Assembly (NCBI RefSeq): GCF_000445105.1
Contig: NZ_ATDP01000091.1
Location: 1-64,000 of the forward strand
Length of the DNA stretch: 64,000 bases
Reading direction: 5' to 3'
DNA from: Sphingobium lactosutens DS20
GTDB lineage: Bacteria > Pseudomonadota > Alphaproteobacteria > Sphingomonadales > Sphingomonadaceae
The stretch's first letter is position 1. Each line of letters opens with the position of its first letter. The notes beneath the pieces are model-generated. The model did not search any database. It saw nothing but the letters and a program-made list of their open reading frames with translations, and had not been told where the DNA came from. Positions 25,194 through 34,676 of the stretch are shown here, piece after piece. The position numbers and the translations under genes were made by a program.

Positions 25194-26041
25194 TGCCCGG
25201 ATTCCTGCGTCATCCCGTCGCGCTGGCCATCATCGCGCTAGTGCTGCTGATCATCGTCGGCAGCACGGTCGCGATCGTGCCCGAAACCAGACAGGGCGTG
25301 GTCGTTCGCTTTGGCGACCCCAAATATATCATCAACAGCTATCGGGCGAACGAAGCCTTTGGAAAGACGGGCGCGGGCATCATCCTGCGCGTGCCGTTCG
25401 TTGACCAGATCGTCTGGATCGACAAGCGCGTCCTGTCGGTCGAGATGGAGCGGCAACAGGTGCTGTCGACCGATCAGCTGCGCCTGCAGGTCGACGCCTT
25501 CGCTCGATACCGCATCGTCGACCCGCTGCGCATGTATATTGCCGCTGGCAATGAGGAGCGGGTTAGCGATGCGCTGCGCCCGATCCTGGGGTCTGCCCTG
25601 CGCAACGAACTGGGCAAGCGACCCTTCGCCGCGCTGCTCAGCCCCGAACGCGGCCAGGTGATGGACAATATCGAGGCCGGCCTCAACCGGGTCGCCCGCC
25701 AATATGGCGCGCAGATCGTCGACGTGCGGATCAAGCGTGCCGACCTGCCCGATGGCGCGCCGCTGGAAAGCGCGTTCAACCGGATGCGCACTGCCCGCTC
25801 TCAGGAAGCGCTGACCATCCGCGCGCAGGGCGCGAAGCAGGCGCAGATCATCCGCGCCGAAGCGGACGCGAACGCCGCGCGCATCTACGCCGAAAGCTAT
25901 GGCAAGGACCCGCAATTCTACGATTTCTATCGGGCCATGCAGAGCTATCGCTACACCTTCGCGCCTGAACGCAGCGGCGACACCAACATCATCCTGTCGC
26001 CGGACAATGAATTCCTGCGACAGTTCCAAGGAGGGCGTTGA
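25193..26041 (+). CDS. hflC: FtsH protease modulator HflC
   Basis: Partner of HflK, 282 residues, with one N-terminal membrane helix (VALAIIALVLLIIVGSTVAI) and an SPFH domain (VPETRQGVVVRFGDPKYI, VPFVDQIVWIDKRVLSVEM). The helical region TIRAQGAKQAQIIRAEADAN precedes ARIYAESYGKDPQFYDFYRA, the typical HflC end. Its ATG overlaps the hflK stop. degP follows after 136 bases, forming the common alphaproteobacterial hflK-hflC-degP quality-control set; that gap may hold a separate degP promoter. Confidence 0.95.
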   Translation: MPGFLRHPVALAIIALVLLIIVGSTVAIVPETRQGVVVRFGDPKYIINSYRANEAFGKTGAGIILRVPFVDQIVWIDKRVLSVEMERQQVLSTDQLRLQVDAFARYRIVDPLRMYIAAGNEERVSDALRPILGSALRNELGKRPFAALLSPERGQVMDNIEAGLNRVARQYGAQIVDVRIKRADLPDGAPLESAFNRMRTARSQEALTIRAQGAKQAQIIRAEADANAARIYAESYGKDPQFYDFYRAMQSYRYTFAPERSGDTNIILSPDNEFLRQFQGGR

Positions 26042-26177
26042 CAGTCGGTGGCCCAAGCGGCTGTTTTGTTACGGAACCAGTGTCATTCAATGAGGGTTAA
26101 GGCAAGGCGGCGCATTTCTTGACTCCCCCCAGAGTCCCGCCTTCCATTTCCTGAAGACCAGAAGAGGACCTTCACGA

Positions 26178-27677
26178 GTGCGTTACGCTTATGCCATCAC
26201 CGGCGCCCTGCTGCTCGGCGGCACCGCCATTGCCGTCACCACCAGTTCCAACGTCGGCGCGCAGGTCGCGCAGAATGAAGGCTTGCAGGCCGCAGCGCCC
26301 GCCGGTGCTCCCGCAAGCCTCGCCGACATGGTCGAAAAGCTGCAACCGGCCGTCGTCAATATTTCGACCAAGCAGCGCGTGCAGGTGCAGAACCCCTTTG
26401 CCGGCACGCCGTTCGGCCAGCTGTTCGGCCAGGGTCAGCCGCAGACGCGGCAGGCGCAATCGCTCGGTTCCGGCTTCATCATTTCGGCTGACGGCTATAT
26501 CGTCACCAACAATCATGTGGTGTCGGCCGGCACGGAAGGCGCGAGTGTCGAGCAGATCACGGTCACGATGACCAATCGTGAGGAATATACTGCCAAGCTG
26601 GTCGGGCGTGACGCGGCCACCGACATCGCCGTGCTCAAGATCGAGCCGAAAAAGCCCCTGCCCTTCGTCAAGTTCGGTGACAGTTCGAAGGCGCGCGTGG
26701 GCGACTGGGTCGTCGCGATCGGCAATCCCTTCGCGCTGTCGGGCACCGTCACCGCCGGCATCATCTCCGCCCTGCATCGCGGCACCGGCGGCACCTATGA
26801 CAAGTTCATCCAGACCGACGCGTCGATCAACCAGGGCAATAGCGGTGGCCCGATGTTCGACATGCGCGGCAATGTGATCGGCATCAACAGCCAGATCCTC
26901 TCCCCGTCGGGCGGCAATGTCGGCATCGGCTTTGCGATCCCGTCCGAACAGGCCGAACCGATCGTCAGGACGCTGATGAAGGGGCAGACGGTCAAGCGCG
27001 GCTATCTGGGCGTACAGATCAGCCCGCTGGGCGAAGACCTGGCCGAATCGCTGGGGCTGGCCAAGAATAGCGGCGAGTTCATCCAGGGCGTCGAACCCGG
27101 CAAGGGCGCGGACAAGGCCGGGATCAAGGCTGGCGACGTGATCGTCAGCGTCAACGGCCAGGAAGTGAACCCCGACCAGAATCTCTCGTCCATCGTCGCC
27201 AACCAGCCGATCGGGGCCAAGGTGCCGATCGTCCTCATCCGCAACGGCCAGCGCATGACGGTGACCGCCGTCGTGGGTGAACGCCCGCCCGAGGACGAAC
27301 TGAACAGCTTTGCCCAGAGCCAGGATGACGAGGATTTCAGCGATCAGCAGCAGCAGACGCCCGGCAAGGCCGCCGAGCAGTCGCTGGGCATCGCCGCCAT
27401 CCCGCTGACGCCCAGCATCATTCGCCAGCTTGGCATCCCGACCGACACGCGCGGCATCGTTATTACAGGCGTTGACGGGTCGACCGACGCGGGGGCCAAG
27501 GGCCTGCGCCGCGGCGACGTCATCATGAGCGCCAATAACCGCCCGGTCACCACCCAGGCGGAACTCGACGCGCAGGTGAAGGCGGTCGCGGGCCAGGGGC
27601 GCAACGCCATCCTGCTTCAGGTGCTGCGTCGCGGCCAGCCACCCATCTTCCTGCCGGTGCGCCTGCGCGACAAATAA
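26178..27677 (+). CDS. degP: DegP/HtrA-type periplasmic serine protease (Do)
   Basis: Envelope protease/chaperone of 499 residues. It starts with GTG, preceded by AAGAGGACC, and has an N-terminal signal or anchor segment (ITGALLLGGTAIAV). The catalytic triad is His113 (VTNNHVV), Asp149 (ATDIAVLKIE) and Ser222 (NQGNSGGPMFD). Two PDZ domains follow, the first around GYLGVQISPLGEDLAESLGL and the second near the end (RGIVITGVDGSTDAG, AKGLRRGDVIMSANNRPV), joined by a Gln/Asp-rich linker (QSQDDEDFSDQQQQTPG). Length and order are normal for Do-type proteases. A strong intrinsic terminator follows. Confidence 0.95.
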   Translation: MRYAYAITGALLLGGTAIAVTTSSNVGAQVAQNEGLQAAAPAGAPASLADMVEKLQPAVVNISTKQRVQVQNPFAGTPFGQLFGQGQPQTRQAQSLGSGFIISADGYIVTNNHVVSAGTEGASVEQITVTMTNREEYTAKLVGRDAATDIAVLKIEPKKPLPFVKFGDSSKARVGDWVVAIGNPFALSGTVTAGIISALHRGTGGTYDKFIQTDASINQGNSGGPMFDMRGNVIGINSQILSPSGGNVGIGFAIPSEQAEPIVRTLMKGQTVKRGYLGVQISPLGEDLAESLGLAKNSGEFIQGVEPGKGADKAGIKAGDVIVSVNGQEVNPDQNLSSIVANQPIGAKVPIVLIRNGQRMTVTAVVGERPPEDELNSFAQSQDDEDFSDQQQQTPGKAAEQSLGIAAIPLTPSIIRQLGIPTDTRGIVITGVDGSTDAGAKGLRRGDVIMSANNRPVTTQAELDAQVKAVAGQGRNAILLQVLRRGQPPIFLPVRLRDK

Positions 27678-27726
27678 GGCTCCCATCTCCTCGCCCCTTG
27701 TGGGCGGGGCAGATATGCGGCTAATT

Positions 27727-27765
27727 CCGTCATCCCCGCTTATGCGGGGGTGGCGGTTTTTTATT
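27727..27765 (+). terminator. intrinsic terminator after degP
   Basis: A 13-bp stem with two G-T pairs: CCGTCATCCCCGC (27727-27739), loop TTAT, and GCGGGGGTGGCGG (27744-27756), directly followed by TTTTTT. It ends degP transcription just 12-15 bases before the start of the next gene, so that gene must have its promoter inside or after this structure, or be read by leak-through. A smaller GC hairpin lies at 27693-27710. Confidence 0.88.
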
Positions 27766-27776
27766 GGGGGATCGCG

Positions 27777-29387
27777 ATGAGCGACGGACTTTTCATCGGC
27801 CTTGGTTCACCGGAAAAGGACGGCGGCGTTCCCCAGACGTTGAACCTGCGCCGCGCCAACCGGCATGGCCTGATCGCGGGCGCGACCGGGACTGGCAAGA
27901 CGGTAACGCTCCAGACGCTGGCCGAGAGTTTTTCCGCGCGCGGCGTTCCCGTATTCCTCGCCGATGTGAAGGGCGACCTGTCCGGCGTCGCGATGGCCGG
28001 ATCCCCGACCGCGAAGAATGCCGACAAGCTGGTGGCGCGTGCGCGGGAAGTCGGCGTCAGCGATTACAGCTATGCCGACAATCCGGCGATCTTCTGGGAC
28101 CTGTACGGGCAGCAGGGCCATCCCGTGCGCACGACCGTCAGCGAGATGGGGCCGCTGCTTCTGGCGCGGCTCATGGGCCTCAACGATACGCAGGAAGGCG
28201 TGCTGTCGATCGCCTTTCGCTATGCCGATGACGAAGGGCTGCTGCTGCTGGACCTGGGCGACCTGCAAGCGATGCTGGCCTATTGCGCCGACCATGCCGG
28301 CGACCTGTCGGCGCGCTATGGCAATGTGAGCAAGGCCAGCGTCGGCGCGATCCAGCGGCAAGTGTTGCAGCTGGACGCCCAGGGCGGCGACCATTTCTTC
28401 GGCGAGCCCGCGCTCGACATCCACGACATGCTGAAAGTGGATGAGAAGGGGCGCGGCTATATCAACGTGCTGGCGGCCGACAGGCTGATGCAAAGCCCCA
28501 AGCTCTACGCCACGTTCCTGCTATGGCTGTTGTCCGAACTGTTCGAGACGCTCCCCGAGGTCGGGGACCCGGACAAGCCCAAGCTGGTCTTCTTCTTCGA
28601 CGAAGCGCATCTGCTGTTCGAGGATGCGCCCAAGGCGCTGACCGACAAGATCGAGCAGGTTGTGCGGCTGATCCGATCCAAGGGCGTCGGCGTCTATTTC
28701 GTGACGCAGAACCCGATCGATATACCCGAAGATGTGGCGGGGCAGCTGGGCAACCGGGTCCAGCACGCGCTGCGCGCCTTCACGCCGCGCGACCAGAAGG
28801 CGATCAGGGCGGCGGCCGACACCTTCCGCATCAACCCGGACCTGGATGTCGCAACCGCGATCACGGAACTCAAGGTCGGGGAGGCGCTGGTCTCGCTGTT
28901 GCAGGAGGACGGATCGCCGGGCGTCGTGCAGCGCACGCTGATCGCCCCGCCCCGATCGCGGCTGGGGCCGATCGAGCCAAAGGAGCGCGCGATCATCCAG
29001 TCCATCTCGCCGGTCGCCGGCAAATATGACGAGGCGGTCGACCGGGAGTCGGCCGAGGAGATATTGGCCGCGCGGGCGGACGCCGCAGCGGCGGCGGCCG
29101 CAGCGCAGAAGGCCGAAGCGGAGGCCGAAAAAGCGGCGGCGGCGCAGGCCAGGCTGGAAGCGAAGCAGCGCGAGGCCGAATTGAAGCGGCAGGCGCGTGA
29201 GGCGGCGCGGCCCAGCAATCTGGATCGGGCGGTGCAATCGGCGACGCGGTCGGCGGCCTCGTCGGTCGGGCGGCAGGTTGCCAACGAACTGGGACGCGCG
29301 GTGTTCGGCGGATCGTCGCGGCGCAAATCGTCGGGTGGCATCGCTGGTCAACTGGTGCGCGGAATCCTGGGCAGCCTGTTCAAATAA
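27777..29387 (+). CDS. HerA-like ATPase, DUF853 (YjgR family)
   Basis: P-loop ATPase of 536 residues. Walker A is [16 protein letters not shown] at about residues 38-53, Walker B is [17 protein letters not shown], and the arginine-rich C-terminal motor motif is in [20 protein letters not shown]. The family resembles HerA/FtsK hexameric pumps, but its role is not known. After about residue 430 there is a charged Ala/Glu/Lys coiled coil ([20 protein letters not shown] region) and a short Ser/Arg tail ending in [17 protein letters not shown], which may be amphipathic. The start ATG 27777 has GGGGGATCG upstream. It stands alone. Confidence 0.87.
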   Translation: MSDGLFIGLGSPEKDGGVPQTLNLRRANRHGLIAGATGTGKTVTLQTLAESFSARGVPVFLADVKGDLSGVAMAGSPTAKNADKLVARAREVGVSDYSYADNPAIFWDLYGQQGHPVRTTVSEMGPLLLARLMGLNDTQEGVLSIAFRYADDEGLLLLDLGDLQAMLAYCADHAGDLSARYGNVSKASVGAIQRQVLQLDAQGGDHFFGEPALDIHDMLKVDEKGRGYINVLAADRLMQSPKLYATFLLWLLSELFETLPEVGDPDKPKLVFFFDEAHLLFEDAPKALTDKIEQVVRLIRSKGVGVYFVTQNPIDIPEDVAGQLGNRVQHALRAFTPRDQKAIRAAADTFRINPDLDVATAITELKVGEALVSLLQEDGSPGVVQRTLIAPPRSRLGPIEPKERAIIQSISPVAGKYDEAVDRESAEEILAARADAAAAAAAAQKAEAEAEKAAAAQARLEAKQREAELKRQAREAARPSNLDRAVQSATRSAASSVGRQVANELGRAVFGGSSRRKSSGGIAGQLVRGILGSLFK

Positions 29388-29497
29388 GACGGAAAAATCG
29401 GTAAGGCCGACAATGAAAGCGACATAAGTAACGCCATTGAAAAGTCGTTAGGTTGCTAATTGATAATCAGATGGTTATGGCTTTTCCGTCGTGCTGA

Positions 29498-29528
29498 GGG
29501 GCCGGCCATCCGAAGACGGACCGGCCCC
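29498..29528. terminator. stem-loop between convergent genes
   Basis: GGGGCCGG (29498-29505) pairs with CCGGCCCC (29521-29528) around a 15-base loop. It lies between the ends of the HerA-like gene and the receptor gene on the other strand. There is no T run on either side, so it may stabilise 3' ends more than terminate. The remaining 29388-29497 stretch is AT-richer and shows no gene. Confidence 0.35.
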
Positions 29529-29536
29529 GTCTGCGG

Positions 29537-31672
29537 TCAAAAGCGATAGGTCGCCCCAATGGTGAAATTGCGCGGCGCGCCGTAGCGATATTGGCTGAAC
29601 GAGCCCATATTGCTGTAGAATTTTTCATCGAACAGATTGTCGACATTGGCCTGTAGCTGCAATTGCGGCGTCACCGCATAGCGCGCCATCAGCGCGACCA
29701 GCGTATAGCCGTCCTGCTGGAAGCGGAAGGCGGCACCGGTGACGGGGTTTGTGCCATCCGAATAGGCCTTGCTCCGATAATTGACGCCGCCGCCGATGGT
29801 GAGGCCGGTGAGCGGCCCGCCCAGATCATAGGTGGTGAAAATCTTGAGCAGCTTGCGGGGCTGGTCGGTATTGGCGGGGACATTGTCCGCATCTTCGGCC
29901 TTGAACTGGCTGTAGCTGGCATTGACGTTCCAGCCGGGCATGGGCTGGCCAGTGGCTTCCAGCTCGAACCCCTTGCTGACGACGCCCGCAGCCGCGCGAT
30001 AGGGCTGGAACAACAGCCCGTCGACGATGACCTGCGGCCCGTCCACCTGACCCAGATTATCCTGTTCGATGCGGAACAGCGCGATGGAGGTTTGCAGCGC
30101 GTCGCCGAAGAAGCTGCTCTTGAGGCCGATTTCATAGGCGTTGCCGTCCAGCGGATCGAGCAACCGGCGTTCCCGGTCATAGAGATTTTGCGGCTGAAAA
30201 ATCTTGGTATAGCTGGCGTAGACGCGGTGGTTGGGCGTTACATCATAGAGCGCGCCGACATAGGGGATGAAGATATTGTCATCGCCATAGTCGCTGGTGG
30301 TGCCCCAGGCATAGCCGGTCTGTTTCCAGCTGGCGATGCGGCCGCCCAGGATGAGCTTGAACGGATCGGCGATGTTGAGGCGCATGGCGCCATAATAGCC
30401 GGTCTGCTTGATCCGTTCCTGTTCGTTGCGCACCGGCGTCGTGCCCCAGACGGGCTCGGGATAGGGCACCCCTTCCTCACCGATGACGGGCAGGTCGGTT
30501 AGCCAGGGCAAGGGCGCTTCGAAATTGTCGGTGTGACGTTTGAGGACGCTGTGCAGCGCGCCGATCACCACTTCATGATCGCGCCCGAACAAGGGCACCA
30601 GCCCCTTCAATTGCGCGTCAAAGCTGTTCTGGATGCTCTGCCCTGACGATTTGTAGGGGTTGGTGCCATCCATCGTGCCCGTGTCCTTGTCGACCGCGCC
30701 GTAGAGATAGAGCAGCTGGGTATCGGCGGTGTTTTTCAAGCGGTTGTAATTGACGCTGAGGGTCCAGCGATCGCCAAATTCCTGGCGCACCGTCGCAAAG
30801 ATATTCTGGTTGGTGGTGTTCCAATAAGTCCAGTCCGCCGAGGTGGTCTGCGATCGCGGCAGGTCCGTCAGCGTGCCGTCGCTGTAAAAGGTGGGCAAAG
30901 ACCCCCACAGGATGCCGCGCGGCCGGGTATCCTGATGACTGATGCCCGCGCGCACCAGCGTGCTGTCCGTCAGGTCCGCGTCCACCACGCCATAGAGCAC
31001 CCACTTTTTGCGATGCTGAATGTCGATATAGCTGTCCCCTTCTTCGTAGCGCCCGACAACGCGCGCGCGCACGCGGCCATCGGCGGTCAGCGGACCGGCA
31101 ACATCGGCGGAGAGGCGCCAGGTATTCCAGCTGCCGATGCTGGCGCTGGCATAGCCTGTGAGTTCGGTCGCGTCGGCATGTTTGCGAACCAGGTTGACCG
31201 AGGCCGAGGGGTCGCCTGCGCCCGACAGCAGGCCGGTCGCGCCCCGGACGATTTCCACCCGTTCGTAAATGGAGACGTCGATGCTGGTTTCGCCATTGCC
31301 GCCCGCCAGCGTCCAGGCCGCCGGGACGCCGTCGACCTGCGTGTTACGGATTTCGAAGCCGCGTGCGAAGAAGGTGTTGCGCACATCATCAAATTCATTG
31401 GCGGCGACGCCCACCGCATTTGTGATGACATCCTTCACCGTGATGAGATTCTGGTCGAGGATGCGCTGCGCGGTCATGATGCTGACCGACTGCGGCGTCT
31501 CAAGCGTGGTGAGCCCAAGGCCGGTCGCGGTGTCGATCTTGTTCGGCAGCGTGTAGGTGCCGGTCACGACGATGGTGTCCTCGTCAGGCGCCGCGTCTGG
31601 CGTCTGCGCGAAACCCGGCGCGCACAGCGCGCACAGTGCGGCGGTCGACGCCCAGGCGATTGTCCGTATCAT
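29537..31672 (-). CDS. TonB-dependent siderophore receptor (FpvA/FoxA-like)
   Basis: Outer-membrane receptor of about 711 residues. The start MIRTIAWASTAALCALCAPG at 31672 gives a clean signal peptide ending GFAQT; an earlier ATG at 31690 is possible. A plug domain with EDTIVVTGTYTLPNKIDTAT, TLETPQSVSIMTAQRILDQN and RGATGLLSGAGDPSASVNLV marks the ferrisiderophore receptor class. The barrel includes YASYTKIFQPQNLYDRERRL and ends in APRNFTIGATYRF. No extra N-terminal signalling domain is present, so it lacks the FecA-type surface-signalling link. A Fur-like site lies 48 bases upstream of the start. No transporter or biosynthesis genes are adjacent. Confidence 0.92.
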   Translation of the reverse strand: MIRTIAWASTAALCALCAPGFAQTPDAAPDEDTIVVTGTYTLPNKIDTATGLGLTTLETPQSVSIMTAQRILDQNLITVKDVITNAVGVAANEFDDVRNTFFARGFEIRNTQVDGVPAAWTLAGGNGETSIDVSIYERVEIVRGATGLLSGAGDPSASVNLVRKHADATELTGYASASIGSWNTWRLSADVAGPLTADGRVRARVVGRYEEGDSYIDIQHRKKWVLYGVVDADLTDSTLVRAGISHQDTRPRGILWGSLPTFYSDGTLTDLPRSQTTSADWTYWNTTNQNIFATVRQEFGDRWTLSVNYNRLKNTADTQLLYLYGAVDKDTGTMDGTNPYKSSGQSIQNSFDAQLKGLVPLFGRDHEVVIGALHSVLKRHTDNFEAPLPWLTDLPVIGEEGVPYPEPVWGTTPVRNEQERIKQTGYYGAMRLNIADPFKLILGGRIASWKQTGYAWGTTSDYGDDNIFIPYVGALYDVTPNHRVYASYTKIFQPQNLYDRERRLLDPLDGNAYEIGLKSSFFGDALQTSIALFRIEQDNLGQVDGPQVIVDGLLFQPYRAAAGVVSKGFELEATGQPMPGWNVNASYSQFKAEDADNVPANTDQPRKLLKIFTTYDLGGPLTGLTIGGGVNYRSKAYSDGTNPVTGAAFRFQQDGYTLVALMARYAVTPQLQLQANVDNLFDEKFYSNMGSFSQYRYGAPRNFTIGATYRF

Positions 31673-31719
31673 GATGAGATGGTCCCCCATTTCTGTTCGC
31701 GGCCGTCCGCTAAAAGGAA

Positions 31720-31734
31720 TGCGAGTGATTTGCA
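31720..31734 (-). promoter_or_regulatory. Fur-like operator before the second siderophore receptor
   Basis: TGCGAGTGATTTGCA forms an imperfect 7-1-7 palindrome (TGCGAGT against TGCAAAT on the other strand) and shares the TGCGA-T core with the sites at 5591 and about 18157. It lies ahead of the receptor start at 31672. Confidence 0.55.
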
Positions 31735-31815
31735 ATAGCTTTTGTCAGCAAGGATGGCGGCGTTCAACCTCTCGCACTCGGTAAGGTATGACGGGCCGCT
31801 CATGGCCGGCCTTAT

Positions 31816-33272
31816 CAGGCCGTTGACGAAGTCGGCGGTGGCTGATTCAGTGCGGCAGTGGGATTGTCTGGCGGGTTAGCGGCGATGGCGATGGGGCGTG
31901 ATAGCGAGGTCCAGTCCGATTTGATCGTGACGTGGGCGGAGATACCGCGTTCACCGGGGCATGTTTTCTACGACAAGCTCCAGAAGCTGCTGGCCGAGGC
32001 GGGCTTCGATGGCTTTGTCGAGAAGACGTGCAAGCCCTATTATGCGCCGCGGATGGGAGCCCCGTCGCTGCCGCCGGGCCGCTATTTCCGCATGCTGCTG
32101 ATCGGCTATTTCGAGGGCATCGACAGCGAACGCGGGATTGTCTGGCGCTGTTCGGATTCGCTGTCGCTGCGGGAGTTCCTGCGACTGTCGAGCCGCGACA
32201 AGGTCCCTGATCATAGCTGGTTGTCGAAGACGCGGAGCCGCCTGCCGCACGAGGTACATGACCAGATCTTCGGCTGGGTACTGGCCCTCGTCGCCGGGCA
32301 CGATCTGGTGAAAGGCGAGCGGATCGGCGTCGATGGCTCGACCATGGAGGCGAACGCCGCGCTGCGTACCATCGTGCGGCGTGACAATGGCGAGACCTAC
32401 CGCGAGATGCTGGTGCGCATGGCGCAAGAGAGCGGCATCGACACGCCGACGATCGACGACCTTGTCCGGCTCGATCGCAAACGCAAGGGCAAGAAGCTGT
32501 CGAATGCGGACTGGGCGAGCAAGACCGATCCCGACGCGAAGGTCGCGCGGATGAAGAACGGCTCGACGCGTCTGGCCTACAAGCCCGAACACGCGGTCGA
32601 TCTCGACACGGGTGTTATCGTGGCAGCGCCGATCCACCCGGCCGACAAGGGCGACACGACAACGCTCGACGCCACGCTGGAGACGGCAGCACGCAACCTC
32701 GCCGACATTGGCCTGGCGCCGACGTCCGGGGATCCCTGCGATCTTGTGACCGATAAAGGCTATCATTCGCGCGAGCTCCTCAAGGGTCTCGACGGCGACA
32801 TCTGGAAGACGCGCATCGCCGAGCCGGCACCGCCGAATGGATATCTGCGCTGGCACGGCGACGAGGCTGCCCAGAAGGCCGTCTACGCCAATCGGTCTCG
32901 CCTGAAATCCGCCGTCGGACGCAAGGCGATGCGCAAGCGTGGTGAGATGGTCGAGCGTAGCTTTGCCCACGTCCTGGATCGCGGCGGCATGCGCCGCGCG
33001 TGGCTGCGCGGGCGCGAGAATGTTCACAAGCGTTATTTGATCCACGTCGCCGGGTTCAATCTTGGCATTCTCATGCGCGCCCTGTTCGGTTGCGGCACTC
33101 CGAGGGGCGCCAGGGGCGCATCCAAGGCATTCTTGTTCGTAGTTCAGACCGATGTTGCGCTCGTCATCGCCCTCGTCGCCGAGTTCGACGGAGAAAGGGC
33201 CATGCTCCTCATCGTTTTTACCCCTGAAGGCGCTGACAGACCCGGCTGAAAACCGACTTCGTCACCGCGCTG
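31816..33272 (+). mobile_element. IS1182-like insertion sequence with TTAT target duplication
   Basis: A 1457-bp element with 20-bp imperfect inverted ends: CAGGCCGTTGACGAAGTCGG at 31816-31835 and the complement of CAGCGCGGTGACGAAGTCGG at 33253-33272 (17 of 20 match). TTAT stands directly outside both ends (31812-31815 and 33273-33276), consistent with a 4-bp target duplication. It contains one complete transposase gene and interrupts no recognisable gene; it lies between the receptor promoter and the MFS gene. Confidence 0.85.
31885..33249 (+). CDS. IS1182/IS5-superfamily transposase
   Basis: DDE transposase of about 454 residues. The N-terminal DUF772-type region has GHVFYDKLQKLLAEAGFDGF, PPGRYFRMLLIGYFEGIDSE and SLREFLRLSSRDKVPDHSWL. 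The catalytic domain has the first Asp in RIGVDGSTMEANAALRTIV, the second in CDLVTDKGYHSRELLKGL and the Glu in RGEMVERSFAHVLDRGGMRR, followed by the usual NVHKRYLIHVAGFNLGILMR. The last 50 residues are poorly conserved. Earlier in-frame starts at 31858 and a later one at 31891 are possible. The family call (IS1182 against other IS5-like groups) rests on size and motif order. Confidence 0.88.
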   Translation: MAMGRDSEVQSDLIVTWAEIPRSPGHVFYDKLQKLLAEAGFDGFVEKTCKPYYAPRMGAPSLPPGRYFRMLLIGYFEGIDSERGIVWRCSDSLSLREFLRLSSRDKVPDHSWLSKTRSRLPHEVHDQIFGWVLALVAGHDLVKGERIGVDGSTMEANAALRTIVRRDNGETYREMLVRMAQESGIDTPTIDDLVRLDRKRKGKKLSNADWASKTDPDAKVARMKNGSTRLAYKPEHAVDLDTGVIVAAPIHPADKGDTTTLDATLETAARNLADIGLAPTSGDPCDLVTDKGYHSRELLKGLDGDIWKTRIAEPAPPNGYLRWHGDEAAQKAVYANRSRLKSAVGRKAMRKRGEMVERSFAHVLDRGGMRRAWLRGRENVHKRYLIHVAGFNLGILMRALFGCGTPRGARGASKAFLFVVQTDVALVIALVAEFDGERAMLLIVFTPEGADRPG

Positions 33273-33368
33273 TTATGTAAAGAGCGCGGAACATACCGCG
33301 CAGCGGCCACAAGGCGGATGCCGTTCGCGCCCGTTGCCCGGTTCCTGTGCCCCCGCTAAGGCGCGGGC

Positions 33369-34676
33369 ATGACCGAGCCTCATGCCCTGCCGCGCCATCC
33401 GCTGCGCTTCCCCAATTTCCGCGCCTATCTGATCGGTCGGCTGGCGGCGGTGCTGGCGCAATATGGCATGATGATCGTGCTGGGGTGGCAGGCCTATAAT
33501 ATCGCGCGCGAGACGATGACGACCGCCGGCGCGTCGGCGCAACTGGGGTTGATCGGGCTGGCGCAGTTCCTGCCGCTGTTTTTCCTGACGCCGGTCACGG
33601 GATGGGTGGCGGATCATTTCGACCGCCGGATCATCACGCGGATTACGCTGACGGTGCTGGCGACCGCATCGGGACTGCTGGCCTTTGCGACCTATGAGGG
33701 CTGGGTCAGCCTGCCGCTGATATTCGGCATGGCGGTGATCGTGGGCACGGCGCGTGCGTTCAATGGCCCGGCCTATGGTGCGCTGGCGCCCAATCTGGTG
33801 CCGCTGGCCGTGCTGCCCAATGCGATCGCCATTTCCTCGGTCGCCTGGCAGGCGGGGATGATCGCCGGGCCGGCATTGGGCGGCTATGCCTATGCGGCGA
33901 CGCCCTGGGGCGCCTATGCCCTGGCGGCGGGCCTCTTCACCGTCGCGCTGGGCGCGATGCTGCTGATCGGCCCGGTGCCGCAGCCGCCGCGTCAGACGGG
34001 CCGGCACCCGATCCGACAGATGATCGACGGCTTTGCCTATGTGAAGGGCAACCGGCTGGTGCTGGCGACGATCACGCTGGACCTGTTCGCGGTGCTGCTG
34101 GCCGGCGCGACGGCGCTGCTGCCGGTCTATGCCCGCGACATATTGCATGTGGGATCGACGGGCCTGGGCCATCTGGCGGCGGCGCCGGGCATCGGTGCGG
34201 GTCTGACCGCTTTATGGTTTTCGTTCCGCCCGATGAAGAGCGAGGTGGGGTTGAAGATGCTGGGCGCGGTAATCCTGTTCGGCATCGCCACCATCATATT
34301 CGGCACAACCGCCTTCCTGTCGCGCGACATCGCGATGCCCGTGGGGCTGGGCGCGCTGGTCGTGCTGGGCGGCGCGGACATGGTGTCGGTGTTCGTGCGC
34401 CAGTCGCTGGTGCAGCTTCATACGCCCGACGCGATGCGCGGGCGCGTATCAAGCCTGTCGCAGCTCACCATTTCCGCGTCCAACGAACTGGGCGAGGCGG
34501 AATCGGGTTTCCTGGCCGCGCTGGTGGGGCCGGTGGCGGCGGTGATCGGTGGCGGCGTCGGCGCGATCATCATCACGCTTCTATGGTCGCGACTCTTTCC
34601 AGAATTGCGCCTTGCACGTAGCTTCGATCCACCCGACATCGGGCGCGCGGAAATCAGCCAGGAGAAGGCATCATGA
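33369..34676 (+). CDS. MFS transporter, EntS/MFS_3-like
   Basis: Membrane transporter of 435 residues with about 12 hydrophobic helices. The conserved loop between helices 2 and 3 reads [20 protein letters not shown], with typical MFS Asp and Arg residues. The half-repeat is around [20 protein letters not shown] and a late motif is [17 protein letters not shown]. This layout is that of the MFS_3 group, which includes enterobactin exporter EntS, so export of a siderophore-like or other small molecule is possible but not shown. Its stop overlaps the cysK start (ATGA), so the two genes are translated together; possibly it exports a cysteine-related compound. Confidence 0.87.
   Translation: MTEPHALPRHPLRFPNFRAYLIGRLAAVLAQYGMMIVLGWQAYNIARETMTTAGASAQLGLIGLAQFLPLFFLTPVTGWVADHFDRRIITRITLTVLATASGLLAFATYEGWVSLPLIFGMAVIVGTARAFNGPAYGALAPNLVPLAVLPNAIAISSVAWQAGMIAGPALGGYAYAATPWGAYALAAGLFTVALGAMLLIGPVPQPPRQTGRHPIRQMIDGFAYVKGNRLVLATITLDLFAVLLAGATALLPVYARDILHVGSTGLGHLAAAPGIGAGLTALWFSFRPMKSEVGLKMLGAVILFGIATIIFGTTAFLSRDIAMPVGLGALVVLGGADMVSVFVRQSLVQLHTPDAMRGRVSSLSQLTISASNELGEAESGFLAALVGPVAAVIGGGVGAIIITLLWSRLFPELRLARSFDPPDIGRAEISQEKAS

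Noticed and set aside
26172..27686. 504-codon minus-strand frame
   Set aside because: Opposite degP, whose triad and PDZ domains are clear.
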